Assembly (NCBI GenBank): GCA_949739085.1
Contig: CATIYU010000073.1
Location: forward strand, 1-22,856
Reading direction: 5' to 3'
Length of the DNA: 22,856 nucleotides
DNA from: an uncultured Eubacteriales bacterium
Lineage (GTDB): Bacteria; Bacillota_A; Clostridia; Oscillospirales; Oscillospiraceae
Made by a program: the position numbers and the translations under genes. Shown one piece after another: positions 13,198 through 21,183 of this stretch. Each line of letters begins with the position of its first letter. The stretch's first letter is position 1. The notes under the pieces are model-generated. The model was given only the letters and a program-made list of their open reading frames with translations, was not told where the DNA came from and did not search any database.

Positions 13198-13923
13198 ATG
13201 AAAATTATGCTGATAAATCCCAATACCACCCAGTACATGACGGACAGCATCCTCAAGTGCGCCCAGAAGCACGCCAGCCCCGGCACCCAGCTCTTTGCCG
13301 TAACCGCCAGCTTCGGCGTCTCCAGCGTGGAGTGCTATGTGGACGAATACCTGGCCGCCCCGGCAGTGCTTCGGGAGATTCTGCGGGGGGAGGAGATGGG
13401 CATGGACGCCTACATCATCTCCTGCTTCGGGGACCCGGCCCTCCAGGCCGCCCGGGAGCTGACGGACAAGCCGGTGCTGGGCATTGCGGAATCCGCCATC
13501 GCCACGGCCAAGATGATCGCCCCCTATTTCTCCGTGGTCTCTGTGCTGGACCGGAGCGTGAAGGTGACGGCGGATGTGGTAAACGCCTACGGCGCCGCGC
13601 CATTCTGCCGGTCCATCCGCTCCACCGGACTAAGCGTCCTGGATTTTGGAAAAAATCCAGAGAAAGGGCTTGCGGCGCTGGCGGCCCAGAGCCGTCTGGC
13701 GGTGGAGGAGGACAAAGCGGAGTGTATCCTGCTGGGGTGCGCGGGCTTTGTGGACTTCGTGGAGGCCCTGCAAAAGGACCTGGGCGTGCCCGTGCTGGAC
13801 GGCGTTTCCCCGGCGGTGCGCTTTGCGGAGGCACTGGTGGGCATGGGGCTGAAAACCAGCAAGGCCAACACCTGGAGCCGCCCCGAAGAGAAGGCATATA
13901 CGGGATATGATCTCCCGATATGA
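13198..13923 (+). CDS. hyuA: Asp/Glu/hydantoin racemase family protein
   Basis: A cofactor-independent two-cysteine racemase that interconverts the D and L forms of 5-monosubstituted hydantoins (allantoin racemase is a close relative). The 241 residues contain the N-terminal LINPNTT signature (5-11). The two catalytic cysteines are Cys76 in ISCFGDP and Cys181 in LLGCAGF, both in their usual contexts. It lies between the carbamoylase and a transporter lipoprotein, 15 and 22 bases away, in one operon. AAAGGAG precedes its ATG. Racemisation would let a stereospecific hydantoinase and carbamoylase use both enantiomers of the imported compound. The gene name follows general hydantoin-cluster usage and naming varies between species. 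Confidence 0.88.
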   Translation: MKIMLINPNTTQYMTDSILKCAQKHASPGTQLFAVTASFGVSSVECYVDEYLAAPAVLREILRGEEMGMDAYIISCFGDPALQAARELTDKPVLGIAESAIATAKMIAPYFSVVSVLDRSVKVTADVVNAYGAAPFCRSIRSTGLSVLDFGKNPEKGLAALAAQSRLAVEEDKAECILLGCAGFVDFVEALQKDLGVPVLDGVSPAVRFAEALVGMGLKTSKANTWSRPEEKAYTGYDLPI

Positions 13924-13945
13924 TAAAAATTGAGGAGGAACTACG

Positions 13946-14980
13946 ATGAAGAAGACATTATCCCTGCTCCTTGCCGCGGTGATGCTGTTGGGCGTGCTGT
14001 GCTCGTGCAGCGTGAACAACGAACCCGGCAGCAATCCAGCCTCCCCTCCGTCCACCCCGGACGGGCAGGAGGACCAGAAGGAACCCGCCGCGCCCATTGA
14101 CCGCAGCGACATCTATGTGGGCGTGTCCATCAACGCCCTGGACGCCATCAATAACCAGCAGGTCTACGACCTTATGCAGCAGAAATGCGAAACCGCCGGC
14201 TTCCGCTACGCCGCCACCAACGCCAACGGCGACGCGGTGCAGCAGTCTACCGACATTGAGAATCTGGTCCAGATGGGCTGCAATTTCCTGGTGGTCCTCA
14301 ACGGCGACACCGACGGCCTCACCGGCGCGGTTCAGGAGGCGGTAGCCAAAGGCGTAAAGGTCATCAGCGTGGAGTCCGGGTTCATTAACGGCCTGTCCGC
14401 CCATTTTGCCAAGAACGACTTCTCCCTGGGCTCCGCCATGTATATGATGCTGGCCTCGGAGATGGGCTATGAGGGCAAGATCATTGCCACCGGCCATACC
14501 GGCCACCCCGCTATCCGCGCCAGAGTGAACGTACAGGAGGCCATGCTAAAGGAATACTCCGGCATTGACTGCGTCACCTTCATCACCACCGGCTATCCCG
14601 GCACCACAGAGCTGGCTTACAACGGCTGTGAGACGGCCCTACAGCAGCATCCGGACGTGAAGGCCATCTGGTGCACCTTCGACCTGGAGGCCCTCGGCGC
14701 GGCCCAGGCCTGCGAGGACCTGGGGATGAAGGACGTGAAGATCGTGGGCACCGACGGCGAGCTGGACGTGCTGTATATGATCCGGGACGAGAAGTATATT
14801 ATCGCCACCTCCGTGGCCGACCTGGAGGCCACCACCGACGACGTCATCGCCACCATTCTGGAGCTGGCGGACACCGGCGAGACCAATATGTTCCACGAGA
14901 TGCCCTATATCTTCATCACCAAGGACAACGTGGACCAGTACATTCAGCAGACGGAATCCTATCTGAAAAACAACAACTGA
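13946..14980 (+). CDS. Sugar-type ABC transporter substrate-binding lipoprotein
   Basis: A periplasmic-binding-protein type I lipoprotein (Peripla_BP_4, ribose/autoinducer-2 class) that captures the transported compound outside the cell. The 344 residues begin with a lipoprotein signal, MKKTLSLLLAAVMLLGVLCS, with lipid-carrying Cys21. A Pro/Ser/Gln-rich linker follows (~25-52), then the two-lobe domain starting YVGVSINALDAINNQQVYD and including QSTDIENLVQMGCNFLVVL and KIVGTDGELDVLYMI. It clearly belongs with sugar importers rather than the NCS1 permeases usual for hydantoins. GAGGAGG precedes the ATG. Two strong hairpins separate it from the ATPase gene, which would allow more lipoprotein than transporter core to be made. 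The ligand is not determinable from sequence. Confidence 0.9.
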   Translation: MKKTLSLLLAAVMLLGVLCSCSVNNEPGSNPASPPSTPDGQEDQKEPAAPIDRSDIYVGVSINALDAINNQQVYDLMQQKCETAGFRYAATNANGDAVQQSTDIENLVQMGCNFLVVLNGDTDGLTGAVQEAVAKGVKVISVESGFINGLSAHFAKNDFSLGSAMYMMLASEMGYEGKIIATGHTGHPAIRARVNVQEAMLKEYSGIDCVTFITTGYPGTTELAYNGCETALQQHPDVKAIWCTFDLEALGAAQACEDLGMKDVKIVGTDGELDVLYMIRDEKYIIATSVADLEATTDDVIATILELADTGETNMFHEMPYIFITKDNVDQYIQQTESYLKNNN

Positions 14981-14986
14981 GCGCGC

Positions 14987-15026
14987 GCGTCCCGGCCCAG
15001 CGGGCCGGGACGCCTGTCCGGACAGG
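14987..15026 (+). promoter_or_regulatory. Two tandem intercistronic hairpins between lipoprotein and ATPase genes
   Basis: The first hairpin is a perfect 12-bp GC stem (GCGTCCCGGCCC at 14987-14998, complement 15002-15013) with a 3-base loop. It is followed directly by a 14-base perfect palindrome CCTGTCCGGACAGG (15013-15026). No T run follows, so full termination is unlikely. Such structures commonly protect the upstream binding-protein message from 3' exonucleases. Confidence 0.78.
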
Positions 15027-15039
15027 AAAGGAGCGAACC

Positions 15040-16533
15040 ATGGAACAGGCACTGGCTGTCCAGATGGAACATGTCACCAAATACTACGGGGGAATCCGGG
15101 CGGTGGACGACGCCTGCCTGGAGGTAAAGCGGGGCACCATTCACGCTCTCATGGGCGAAAACGGCGCGGGGAAATCCACCCTGATGAAAATGCTCTGCGG
15201 CATCGTTGCCGTTGACGAGGGCACAATCCGGCTCAACGGGGAGCCCGTGCGCATCAAGTCCCTCATTGAGGCCCAGGAGCACCGCTTGGCTATCGTGCCC
15301 CAGGAGCTGGCCCTGGTGGACTACTTCACAGTGGCGGAAAACATGTTCCTCGGACGGGAGAAAACCCACGGCGGCTTTGTCAGCAAGCGCCGCATGTACG
15401 CAGAGGCAGCCAAGCAGCTGGAGGCCCTGCAAATCGACCTGGACCCCCAGCGGCTGGCGGGGGAGCTGAGCGTCTCCCAGCAGCAGATGCTGGTAATCGC
15501 TAGAATCCTCTCCCTGGACGCGGAGACCATTATTCTGGACGAGCCCACCGCCCGGCTGGGCGCCCACGAGATCGGCTCGTTCCTGGAGTACATGAAATAT
15601 CTGCGAAGCCAGGGCAAGACGCTTATCCTGATCTCCCACAAGCTGGAGGAGATCTTCGCGGTCTGCGACGAGGTGACGGTCCTGCGGGACGGCCGCGTGG
15701 TGGCCCGCCACAGCATCAGCGACCTCACAGAGGACCAGCTCATCCGGGAGATGGTGGACCGGCCCTCGGAGCGGCTGGCCATTGAGAAGCGGGGCAAAGC
15801 CCTGGAGGAGACCGTTTTGGAGGTGGAGCACCTCTCCTGCCAGAAGATGGTCAAGGACGTCAGCTTTTCCCTGCGCAAGGGCGAGATTTTGGGCTTTTAC
15901 GGCCTGGTGGGCGCGGGGCGGACAGAGGCCATCCGGGCGCTGCTGGGCATCGACAAGAAGCTCACGGGCACTGTGACCTACAAAGGAAAACGGGTGGATT
16001 TCAAAAACATCCGCCAGTCCATGGAGGCGGGCATCGTGCTGGCCCCGGAGGAGCGGCGGCAGCAGGGGCTGGTGCTGGACATGTCCATCCGGGCCAACGC
16101 CACGTTGACCAAGCTGCGCTCCTATACCCGGCTGGGCTTTTTGGACCAGCGGCGGGAGGCCGCCGGTGTGGAGCGGCTGCGGGGGGAACTGAAGCTGGCC
16201 TGCTCCAGCATCGACGCCCAGGTGAGCAGTCTCAGCGGCGGGAACCAGCAGAAAGTGGTCCTGGCCAAATTTATCGACATGCCTGTAGACGTATTCATCT
16301 GCGACGAGCCCACCAGAGGCATCGACGTGGGCGCAAAAAGCGAAATCTACGAGCTGATTGAGAACATCTCCGCCCGGGGCGTCTCCGTCATCATCATTTC
16401 CTCGGAGATTCCGGAGATCCAGTCCATCTGCGACCGGGTGGCCATCATGCGGGACGGCGCGGTGGTAAAGATCCTGGGGCCAGAGGAGTTCAACGACGCG
16501 GAGACCATGCTGCGCTATTCGATTGGAGGTTAA
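15040..16533 (+). CDS. Sugar ABC transporter ATP-binding protein, double-domain RbsA/MglA type
   Basis: This ATPase of the sugar-type importer carries two fused nucleotide-binding domains in 497 residues. The first domain has Walker A GENGAGKST (39-47), signature LSVSQQQ (143-149), Walker B ILDEPT (165-170) and His200. The second has a degenerate P-loop, GLVGAGRTE (288-296), with Arg in place of the Lys, as is normal for this class. It also has LSGGNQQK (398-405) and CDEPTRGIDVGAK (421-433). The first-domain sequence DEPTARLG departs slightly from the usual DEPTAALT. The ATG at 15040 follows AAAGGAG after the hairpins; a longer upstream frame overlaps the lipoprotein gene and is rejected. It is followed 3 bases later by the permease. 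Confidence 0.94.
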   Translation: MEQALAVQMEHVTKYYGGIRAVDDACLEVKRGTIHALMGENGAGKSTLMKMLCGIVAVDEGTIRLNGEPVRIKSLIEAQEHRLAIVPQELALVDYFTVAENMFLGREKTHGGFVSKRRMYAEAAKQLEALQIDLDPQRLAGELSVSQQQMLVIARILSLDAETIILDEPTARLGAHEIGSFLEYMKYLRSQGKTLILISHKLEEIFAVCDEVTVLRDGRVVARHSISDLTEDQLIREMVDRPSERLAIEKRGKALEETVLEVEHLSCQKMVKDVSFSLRKGEILGFYGLVGAGRTEAIRALLGIDKKLTGTVTYKGKRVDFKNIRQSMEAGIVLAPEERRQQGLVLDMSIRANATLTKLRSYTRLGFLDQRREAAGVERLRGELKLACSSIDAQVSSLSGGNQQKVVLAKFIDMPVDVFICDEPTRGIDVGAKSEIYELIENISARGVSVIIISSEIPEIQSICDRVAIMRDGAVVKILGPEEFNDAETMLRYSIGG

Positions 16534-16536
16534 AAC

Positions 16537-17499
16537 GTGCATCTATCACTGAATAAGAGCAAGCTCTCGAAAATTGCCACACGGTATGGCACTGTATTCT
16601 TTTTCGTTCTGATCTGCGTGGCGTTCGCCATTCTGCGCCCGGAGTCCTTTTTCCGCTGGTCCAACCTCATCACGGTTCTGCGGCAGATCTCCATTCTGGC
16701 CATCCTGGGCGGCGGCCTGACCATGGTGATGATCACCGGGCGGATTGACCTGACCATCGGCTACACCACCTCCGCCATCAGCGTCCTGGTGGGCGCGCTG
16801 ATGGTGGACTACGGGATGAATATTTGGGCGGCCTGCATCATCGGCCTGGCGGCCGGGGCCCTGCTGGGCGCGGCCAGCGGCACGGCGGTGGCCTATCTGG
16901 GGATTCCCGATTTCATCGCCACGCTGTCCATGGGGTTCCTCATCTCCGGGTTTAACCAGGCGTACACCAAAGGCCACCCCATCTCCAACCTGCCCTCCGG
17001 CTTCGCGGTATTTGGGAAGGGCTCCCTCTTCGGCGTGCCTGTTTCCATCTACCTCATGTTTATCTTCCTGATTGTCATCTCTCTCATCCTCGGCAAGACC
17101 CGGTTTGGCCGCCACGTCTATGCCATCGGCGGCAACCAGGAAGCGGCGATGATGTCCGGCCTGAACGTGAAGCGGGACGTGCTGCTCACCTATGTGCTCA
17201 GCGGCGTGGGCTGCGCCCTGGGGGCCATCATTCTTTCTTCCCGGCTGCAAACCTGCCACCCCACTGCCGGGGACTCCTACCTCATGGACGCCCTGGCCAC
17301 CGTCTACGTGGGCGCGACGGCGTTTAAGAACGGAGAGCCCAACATTCTGGGCACCTTTGTGGGGGCTCTGATTATCGGCGTATTGAACAACGGCCTCACC
17401 CTCTGCAACGTGGCCTACTATAACCAGGACATCGCCAAGGGGGCGGTTATCTTCCTGGCTGTTACTATCACATCCATCCAGCGGGCGAAAAAGAAGTAG
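16537..17499 (+). CDS. Sugar ABC transporter permease, RbsC type
   Basis: The membrane channel of the sugar-type importer, 320 residues with about nine or ten hydrophobic segments. It belongs to the BPD_transp_2 family. Family features are the N-terminal FAILRPESFFRWSNLITVLRQISILAILGGGLTMVMITGRIDLTIG, the pore helix region GAASGTAVAYLGIPDFIATLSMGF and the cytoplasmic ATPase-contact segment GKTRFGRHVYAIGGNQEAAMMSGLNVKR. The start is a GTG at 16537 behind GGAGG. It sits immediately before the hydantoinase, 28 bases away, tying the transporter to the ring-opening enzyme in one message. Confidence 0.93.
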   Translation: MHLSLNKSKLSKIATRYGTVFFFVLICVAFAILRPESFFRWSNLITVLRQISILAILGGGLTMVMITGRIDLTIGYTTSAISVLVGALMVDYGMNIWAACIIGLAAGALLGAASGTAVAYLGIPDFIATLSMGFLISGFNQAYTKGHPISNLPSGFAVFGKGSLFGVPVSIYLMFIFLIVISLILGKTRFGRHVYAIGGNQEAAMMSGLNVKRDVLLTYVLSGVGCALGAIILSSRLQTCHPTAGDSYLMDALATVYVGATAFKNGEPNILGTFVGALIIGVLNNGLTLCNVAYYNQDIAKGAVIFLAVTITSIQRAKKK

Positions 17500-17527
17500 C
17501 TGGACTATACCAAAGGAGGTACATATT

Positions 17528-18922
17528 ATGAAAACACTGATTAAAGGCGGGCGGGTCATCACCGCAGAGACCGAATTCACCGCCGACGTCCTCATTGACG
17601 GCGAGACCATCGCGGCCATTGGCCGGGACCTGCCAGTGGAGGCGGACCAAATCATCGACGCCGCGGGGAAGTACGTCTTCCCCGGCGGCATCGACCAGCA
17701 CACCCACTTTGACGCCCTGTGCAATGTGGGCAACACGGACACCGCCCCCTATGAGACCACCCGGGCCGTCTGTGTGGGCGGCACCACCACTATCGTGGAC
17801 TACGCGCCCCAGGACCCGGGCCGGGGCCTGCTGGACTCCATCGACTACCGCATTAACCGCCGCGCCAAGGGCAAGGCGTGCGTGGACTTCGCCCTCCACG
17901 CCCTGATTACCGAGGTGACGCCGGAGATGTTCCAGGAGATCGGCCAGCTGCCGGAGCGGGGCGTAGCCAGCATCAAGGGGTTCATGGCCTACAAGGGCTC
18001 CCCCCTCCATGTGGATGACGGCACGCTGCTGCGGGTCATGGAGGAGGCCAAAAAGGCGGGCGTGACCACCTTTGTCCACGCGGAGAACGCGGAGATCATC
18101 GACCTGCTGCAAAAGGAGGCCGTGAAGGCTGGCCACATCGCCCCCAAGTACCATGCGGAGACCCGTCCCCCCTTCGTGGAGGTGGAGGCCACCCGGCGGG
18201 CCATTTACCTGGCGGAGGTCACCGGTGCGCCCACCTTTATCGTCCATATCTCCACCAAGGACGCCGCCGGGTGCGTGGGGGAGGCCCGGGCCCGGGGACT
18301 GCGGGTGTTCGGCGAGACCTGCACCCAGTACCTGACCACCACCAAGGACCGGCTGGCTCATCCGGACTACAACGAGGCCGCCAAGTATATCTGCTCCCCC
18401 GCCCTCCGGGACCAGGCGGACATTGCCAGCATGTGGGCGGCCATTAACAGCGGCGTCCTCTCGGCGGTGGTCTCGGACCACTGCGGCATCGACTTGACCA
18501 TGAAGCAGGCGGGCCGGGAGAACTTTGCCGAGTGCCCCAACGGCGCCCCCGGCGCGGCGGACCGGATTCCTATGCTCTGGACCAAGGGCGTGGCCGCCGG
18601 ACGCATTAGCCGCCAGCGGTTTGTGGAGGTCTGCTCCACCCTGCCCGCCAAAATCAACGGCATCTATCCCCGAAAGGGCGCCATCGCCGTGGGTTCTGAC
18701 GCGGATATCGTGGTATACGACCCGGACTACCGGGGGACCGTCCGTCTGGCGGACAACCCCAACGGCGTGGATTACAACATCTATGAGGGCACGGAGCTCT
18801 CCGGGCGGCCGGAGCTTGTGTTCCTGCGGGGCAGGATTGTGGCCCGGGAGGGCCAGTTCGTGGGCGAGCTGGGCCAGGGCCAGTTCATTGCCAGCCAAGC
18901 CGGGGGATACTGCTTCCAATAA
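17528..18922 (+). CDS. hyuH: D-hydantoinase / dihydropyrimidinase family
   Basis: Opens the five-membered hydantoin ring (or dihydropyrimidines) to an N-carbamoyl amino acid. The 464 residues, the usual length, keep every metal ligand of the amidohydrolase superfamily: His58 and His60 in GGIDQHTHFD, the carbamylated Lys150 in ASIKGFMAYKG, His184 in FVHAEN, His240 in FIVHIST and Asp317 in VVSDHCG. Tyr155 and the CSP segment (289-291), which hold the hydantoin ring in known D-hydantoinases, are also present. The small outer beta-sandwich is built from both ends. An AAAGGAGG site precedes the ATG. It is the last gene of the first operon. I cannot exclude allantoinase or phenylhydantoinase activity; the D-hydantoinase pattern is the best match. 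The symbol follows common hydantoin-cluster naming. Confidence 0.93.
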   Translation: MKTLIKGGRVITAETEFTADVLIDGETIAAIGRDLPVEADQIIDAAGKYVFPGGIDQHTHFDALCNVGNTDTAPYETTRAVCVGGTTTIVDYAPQDPGRGLLDSIDYRINRRAKGKACVDFALHALITEVTPEMFQEIGQLPERGVASIKGFMAYKGSPLHVDDGTLLRVMEEAKKAGVTTFVHAENAEIIDLLQKEAVKAGHIAPKYHAETRPPFVEVEATRRAIYLAEVTGAPTFIVHISTKDAAGCVGEARARGLRVFGETCTQYLTTTKDRLAHPDYNEAAKYICSPALRDQADIASMWAAINSGVLSAVVSDHCGIDLTMKQAGRENFAECPNGAPGAADRIPMLWTKGVAAGRISRQRFVEVCSTLPAKINGIYPRKGAIAVGSDADIVVYDPDYRGTVRLADNPNGVDYNIYEGTELSGRPELVFLRGRIVAREGQFVGELGQGQFIASQAGGYCFQ

Positions 18923-18956
18923 GTCCCGCCGCTGGGCGAACGCCGGTAAATGACAG

Positions 18957-18986
18957 TTGAAATCATACCCGCATATGATATATAAT
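18957..18986 (+). promoter_or_regulatory. Sigma-A promoter of the regulator/aminotransferase/aldolase/kinase operon
   Basis: TTGAAA (18957-18962), an 18-base spacer and a perfect TATAAT (18981-18986), about 80 bases before the regulator start. The 144-base gap between hydantoinase and regulator contains this promoter, a T-rich stretch (19000-19010) and the dyad at 19019-19036. I see no clear terminator for the upstream operon, so some read-through is possible. Confidence 0.75.
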
Positions 18987-19018
18987 GTAAACACTGCTGT
19001 TTGTTTTTTTAAACGGCG

Positions 19019-19036
19019 CTACTCATTATTGAGTAG
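19019..19036. promoter_or_regulatory. Dyad operator candidate upstream of the FCD regulator
   Basis: CTACTCA-TTAT-TGAGTAG is a perfect 7-bp inverted repeat about 32 bases downstream of the -10 box. Nine bases (GCTACTCAT) are identical to the sequence at 11987-11995 in the hydantoin operon leader. Spacing between half-sites differs from the dyad at 11917-11935, so a common protein is plausible but not shown. Confidence 0.5.
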
Positions 19037-19066
19037 TTATATCGTGGAAGTGCAGGTGTGAGTGTT

Positions 19067-19873
19067 ATGATGACAGAGTTATTTACGGACCTTACGGCGG
19101 TTGTTGACAGCGAGCTGTTCCCCTCCCGCATGGAGATGGTCAAGTATATGATGCTGCGGCTCATTGGCCAGAGCGGGACCGGACTGGGCGCGTGGGAGAT
19201 GCAGGTTTCCCTCCGCGAGGCTGGCGTGGAGCTGAGCACGGCCACCGCCGGGCGGTACCTCAAGGAGCTGGACAACAGCGGCCTTACGGTAAAAATCAGC
19301 AACAAGGGCCGCGTTCTCACGGACAAGGGCCGCGCCTATATGGAGCGGATGGACATGGAGCTTACCTCCAGTTATCTGCATAAGAGCGTGAAGAAGGCGG
19401 CGGGCGGCTCCCAGTACAAGGACCTTTTGGACATCTACGCGGTGCGCATCCCCATTGAGCTGGAGGCGGTCCGGCTCTGCTGCCGCAACGCCACCGGGGA
19501 GGAGATCGACAAGATTGGCCGCTACGCCGCCAGCTATGGGCAGCTGGCCCGGGGCGGGGAGGACTTTACCAACACCTCCCTGGATTTCCATGTGCTCATT
19601 GCCAACGGAACCAAAAACCAGTTCATGGCGGCGCTGCTGACCATGCTGATTTTTGAGCAGAAGAAGATAGAAAACAGTCTAGAGTACCTGGTGACCCGCC
19701 GTTGCGGTATGCTCTTCTCCAACCAGCACACAGAGATTTATGAGAGCATCCGGGCCCGGAACGAGGAGGAGGCGGTGCGGCTCATGCGGCTGCACTTTGA
19801 CGACATCCTCGACGCCATGCGCCAGGACCAGAACGCACGGGGACTGCCGGAGACCCGGGCGGAACAGGGATAG
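19067..19873 (+). CDS. FCD-domain transcriptional regulator with unusual winged-helix N-terminus
   Basis: A probable pathway-specific regulator of 268 residues. Residues ~20-92 form a winged helix. Its helix VELSTATAGRYLKELDNSGL and wing KGRVLTDKGRAY resemble the NrpR/RNase R-type winged helix rather than the standard GntR N-terminus. Residues ~118-250 are an all-helical FCD ligand-binding domain (RIPIELEAVRLCCRNAT, LDFHVLIANGTKN, QHTEIYESIRARNEEEAVRLMRLHFDDI). Candidate metal ligands are His175, His221 and His243; the usual Asp four residues before the first His is Ser171, with Asp173 nearby. ATG 19067 is preferred over GTG 19058 because AGGTG lies 8 bases before it. The gene sits between the two catabolic gene groups, so a hydantoin-derived acid or keto acid is a likely effector (inference). 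Confidence 0.85.
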   Translation: MMTELFTDLTAVVDSELFPSRMEMVKYMMLRLIGQSGTGLGAWEMQVSLREAGVELSTATAGRYLKELDNSGLTVKISNKGRVLTDKGRAYMERMDMELTSSYLHKSVKKAAGGSQYKDLLDIYAVRIPIELEAVRLCCRNATGEEIDKIGRYAASYGQLARGGEDFTNTSLDFHVLIANGTKNQFMAALLTMLIFEQKKIENSLEYLVTRRCGMLFSNQHTEIYESIRARNEEEAVRLMRLHFDDILDAMRQDQNARGLPETRAEQG

Positions 19874-19958
19874 CCCCGCCCCGGCTCCGCAGAAGGCCCG
19901 GCAGGCGCTCCGTCGGAAAATCCGCCCCATAGCGGCGGAAGAAAAAGGAGCGTTTTGT

Positions 19959-21116
19959 ATGAACACCATCAACGAAAAGGCGCGCAGGCTCCAACAGGGC
20001 GCTATCCGCGCCATGTTCGACCGGGCCGCCGGAATGGAGGGCGTCATTAGCCTGGGAATCGGCGAGCCGGACATGCCCACGCCCCCCTTGATCTGCCAGG
20101 CCGGCGCGGACGCCCTGGCCCGGGGAGACACCCACTACACGCCCAACGCCGGTACCTTGGAGCTGCGCCGGGCCATCGCGGAGAAATCCTACCTCGCCCC
20201 TCTGGGCTACGACCCCCAAGGGGAAATCATCGTCACCTGCGGCGGCATGGGGGCCCTCTCCCTGCTGTTCCTGGTTATCCTGGAGGAGGGGGACGAGGTC
20301 CTCATCCAGGACCCCCAGTGGCTCAACCATGCCGCCCAGGTCCAGTACTGCGGCGGCGTGCCTGTCCGGGTCCCCACAGGAGCGGAGGCCGGGTTCGTCA
20401 TGGGGCGGGACCAGCTAGAACCCCTCATCACCCCCCGGACCAAGGCAATCCTGATCAATTCCCCCAACAACCCCACCGGCGCCGTCATGGACCGGGAGGC
20501 TCTGGAGGAGATTGCCGCCGTCGCCAGGGAGCGGGACCTGTTGGTCATCTCCGACGAGGTCTACAGCACTCTCCTCTACGACGGGGCGGAGCACGTCTCC
20601 ATCGCGTCCCTGCCCGGTATGCGGGAGCGCACCATGGTCATTAACAGCTTCTCCAAGTCCTACGCCATGACGGGCTGGCGGGTAGGCTATGGGGCGGGAC
20701 CGGCCGCCATTGTAGACCGCATGGTGAAGTGTCAGGAGAACTTCAGCGCCTGCGTCAACGCCCCGGGCCAGCACGCTGCCGCTGTGGCCCTGGACCACCC
20801 GGAGCTGGCCGCCGGACTGCGTGAAATTTTTGCCAAACGGCGGGAGGTCCTCCTCTCCGAGCTGGGGAATATTCCGGGGCTCTCCTGCCTGCGGCCCTCC
20901 GGCGCGTTCTACGCCTTTGCGGATATCCGCGCCTTTGGCATGACCAGCGAGGCGTTCTGTCAGGGCCTTTTGGAGGAGGAGCGGGTGGTCTGCATTCCCG
21001 GCAGCGCCTTCGGCTCCTGCGGCGAGGGGTATGTCCGCGTCGGCTACGCCACCCATGAGGAGCAGCTGCGGGAGGCCCTCCGGCGCGTGGCCCGCTTCTG
21101 CGCCCGAAGAGGATAG
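19959..21116 (+). CDS. PLP-dependent aminotransferase, class I/II
   Basis: A fold-type I aminotransferase (385 residues) that moves the amino group of an amino acid to a keto acid such as 2-oxoglutarate using pyridoxal phosphate. Motifs: GIGEPD (33-38), the HYTPNAGTLELRRAIA segment (59-74), SPNNPTG (168-174) with the PLP-ring Asn, SDEVYS (198-203; Asp199 and Tyr202), and SFSKSYAMTGWRVGY (230-244) with the Schiff-base Lys233. The C-terminal Arg region GYVRVGYA binds the substrate carboxylate. The ATG at 19959 follows AAAAAGGAG at 8 bases. The 85-base gap from the regulator has no promoter I can see, so it is probably co-transcribed. The specificity is not readable. Context suggests the amino acid released by the carbamoylase. 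Confidence 0.93.
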   Translation: MNTINEKARRLQQGAIRAMFDRAAGMEGVISLGIGEPDMPTPPLICQAGADALARGDTHYTPNAGTLELRRAIAEKSYLAPLGYDPQGEIIVTCGGMGALSLLFLVILEEGDEVLIQDPQWLNHAAQVQYCGGVPVRVPTGAEAGFVMGRDQLEPLITPRTKAILINSPNNPTGAVMDREALEEIAAVARERDLLVISDEVYSTLLYDGAEHVSIASLPGMRERTMVINSFSKSYAMTGWRVGYGAGPAAIVDRMVKCQENFSACVNAPGQHAAAVALDHPELAAGLREIFAKRREVLLSELGNIPGLSCLRPSGAFYAFADIRAFGMTSEAFCQGLLEEERVVCIPGSAFGSCGEGYVRVGYATHEEQLREALRRVARFCARRG

Positions 21117-21125
21117 AGCCTGCAA

Positions 21126-21155
21126 GAGGCGTCCAGGCTTCGGCCCGGACGCCTC
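21126..21155 (+). promoter_or_regulatory. Intercistronic UUCG hairpin between aminotransferase and aldolase genes
   Basis: A 9-bp stem GAGGCGTCC/GGACGCCTC encloses GGC-TTCG-GCC, a very stable UUCG tetraloop, with one A/C mismatch. No T run follows, so it is more likely an RNA processing or stability element than a terminator. Confidence 0.65.
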
Positions 21156-21183
21156 GCCATTCCACTACAGGAGGGGAATTAAC

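Noticed and set aside
14959..16542. 527-codon minus-strand frame opposite the RbsA-like gene
   Set aside because: Shadow of the ATPase gene; it spans the intercistronic hairpins and has no family features.
12016..18922. Reading the first operon as an allantoin/purine degradation cluster
   Set aside because: The M20 and racemase families overlap with allantoin enzymes, but the sugar-type importer and the adjacent aldolase and kinase have no place in purine breakdown, and no ureidoglycolate or xanthine genes are present. It stays as an alternative, not the preferred call.
19873..19958. Hairpin TCCGCC/GGCGGA before the aminotransferase as a terminator
   Set aside because: Only a 6-bp stem, followed by the purine-rich ribosome binding site rather than T residues.
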